This document shows positions 63,600-64,000 of a DNA stretch of 64,000 bases, one piece after another; within the stretch, counting starts at the first letter, position 1; every line of letters begins with the position of its first letter. The notes beneath the pieces are model-generated. The model saw only the letters and a list, made by a program, of their open reading frames with translations. It ran no database searches and had not been told where the DNA came from. The DNA comes from Aureibaculum luteum (GTDB lineage: Bacteria > Bacteroidota > Bacteroidia > Flavobacteriales > Flavobacteriaceae): contig NZ_QRGD01000001.1 of assembly GCF_003449015.1 (NCBI RefSeq), forward strand, positions 1,134,639 to 1,198,638, in the 5' to 3' direction. The translations under genes were made by a program, and so were the position numbers.

Positions 63600-64000
63600 T
63601 TTTGTGTAACTGTAAAATTAGAAATCGATTTTTCAATTAAGTTATTAATGATATTATACTTCTGTCGAGGCCTAAAATCTTTTAAAAAATTAGTACCAGA
63701 GTCATCCCAAAAATCCCAACCTAGTTTGAAGATATAATGCAATTCTTCATTACAAGAAACTTCTTGAGGAATTAATAATAATAAATCAGATTTAACTAAT
63801 TCAATTTTAGTATGTCTTATAGATATAAATGATCTTATAGATATGGCTAATACTCTATTAAACTCATTTAATTCATCACAATTTACACCATTTATGAACT
63901 TATCGACAACTTCTATTCTTCTTTTAGTTGCCGGATGAGTTGAAGAGTCTCCTTGCTCTGAGGCAATATAATTTAGATAGGAACTAGAAGCATTGTTAAT
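63581..64000 (-). CDS. Unknown protein, 3' part only (5' end beyond the window)
   Basis: An open minus-strand frame runs from the window edge to a TAA at 63581-63583 (140 codons with stop). It reads SSSYLNYIASEQGDSSTHPA ... RRIEVVDKFINGVNCDELNE ... FKLGWDFWDDSGTNFLKDF ... VTQKWAKLS. The STHPATKRRIE motif faintly recalls the C-terminal part of some M48-type peptidases, but that is not enough for a name. Its end overlaps the Dcd-like start by 19 bp, so the two are coupled and likely act together. Confidence 0.65.
   Translation of the reverse strand: MNNASSSYLNYIASEQGDSSTHPATKRRIEVVDKFINGVNCDELNEFNRVLAISIRSFISIRHTKIELVKSDLLLLIPQEVSCNEELHYIFKLGWDFWDDSGTNFLKDFRPRQKYNIINNLIEKSISNFTVTQKWAKLS

Noticed and set aside
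1-64000. CRISPR arrays, rRNA, tRNA and intact IS elements
   Set aside because: Looked for regular direct repeats with spacers, cloverleaf-like segments and transposase motifs; none seen by eye, although a small RNA gene could be missed.

Overview
The window reads as a chromosomal segment of a marine-type Flavobacteriaceae bacterium (Bacteroidota). Supporting signs are the strongly AT-rich sequence, the many TonB-dependent receptors with carboxypeptidase-regulatory-like N-terminal domains, a SusC/SusD pair, PorZ of the type IX secretion system, a GLPGLI protein, lipoprotein signals, few Shine-Dalgarno sites, and promoters of the TAnnTTTG type. I see no tRNA, rRNA, CRISPR array or intact insertion sequence. 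No genus is claimed.

Layout. 1-9.3 kb: 3' part of a LytS-type histidine kinase, a small unknown gene, porZ-recO, a TonB receptor, a single-domain response regulator and a lipoprotein thioredoxin. 9.4-18.3 kb: minus-strand envelope genes (TonB-like barrel plus GLPGLI protein; a second barrel; a large TPR protein), then ftsE. 19-22.8 kb: two GT4 glycosyltransferases around a 2OG-Fe(II) oxygenase, and a MORN-repeat protein. 22.9-27.7 kb: a DeoR/GlpR-type repressor divergent from glpD-glpK-glpF, with operator-like repeats across the promoter. 27.8-41.5 kb: a polysaccharide utilisation locus with a periplasmic-sensor/LuxR-HTH regulator, SusC, SusD, a GDPD-GH16 fusion, a GH16, a secreted EEP phosphatase and a GH3. 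41.5-51.1 kb: a minus-strand catabolic cluster (SSS symporter, acyl-CoA ligase, two alpha/beta hydrolases, a helical-repeat protein, a TonB receptor, 3-hydroxybutyrate dehydrogenase). 51.6-53.6 kb: Gfo/Idh oxidoreductase plus DoxX protein. 54-64 kb: an accessory region of small unknown genes, a two-component system, a two-gene CBASS with a TIR-STING effector, a Dcd-fold deaminase and a truncated unknown gene.

How the parts may work together. The plus-strand block from glpD to GH3 joins glycerol uptake and oxidation to an outer-membrane glycan importer and to enzymes that would cut both beta-glucan (GH16, GH3) and glycerophosphodiesters (a GDPD domain fused to GH16, plus an EEP enzyme). I infer a locus for a beta-glucan carrying phosphoglycerol. 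The minus-strand 41.5-51 kb cluster looks like uptake, hydrolysis, activation and oxidation of a hydroxyacid ester; both of its putative promoters carry the same AGTG(T/C)GACTAT element.

Two less expected observations are (i) three decayed 3' ends of the same redoxin-type gene at about 51.4, 53.8 and 62.8 kb, all in the same orientation, bracketing the accessory region; and (ii) six TGGAAA half-sites spaced 9-11 bp at 54793-54850, next to a heavily structured leader in front of a lipoprotein/two-component operon.
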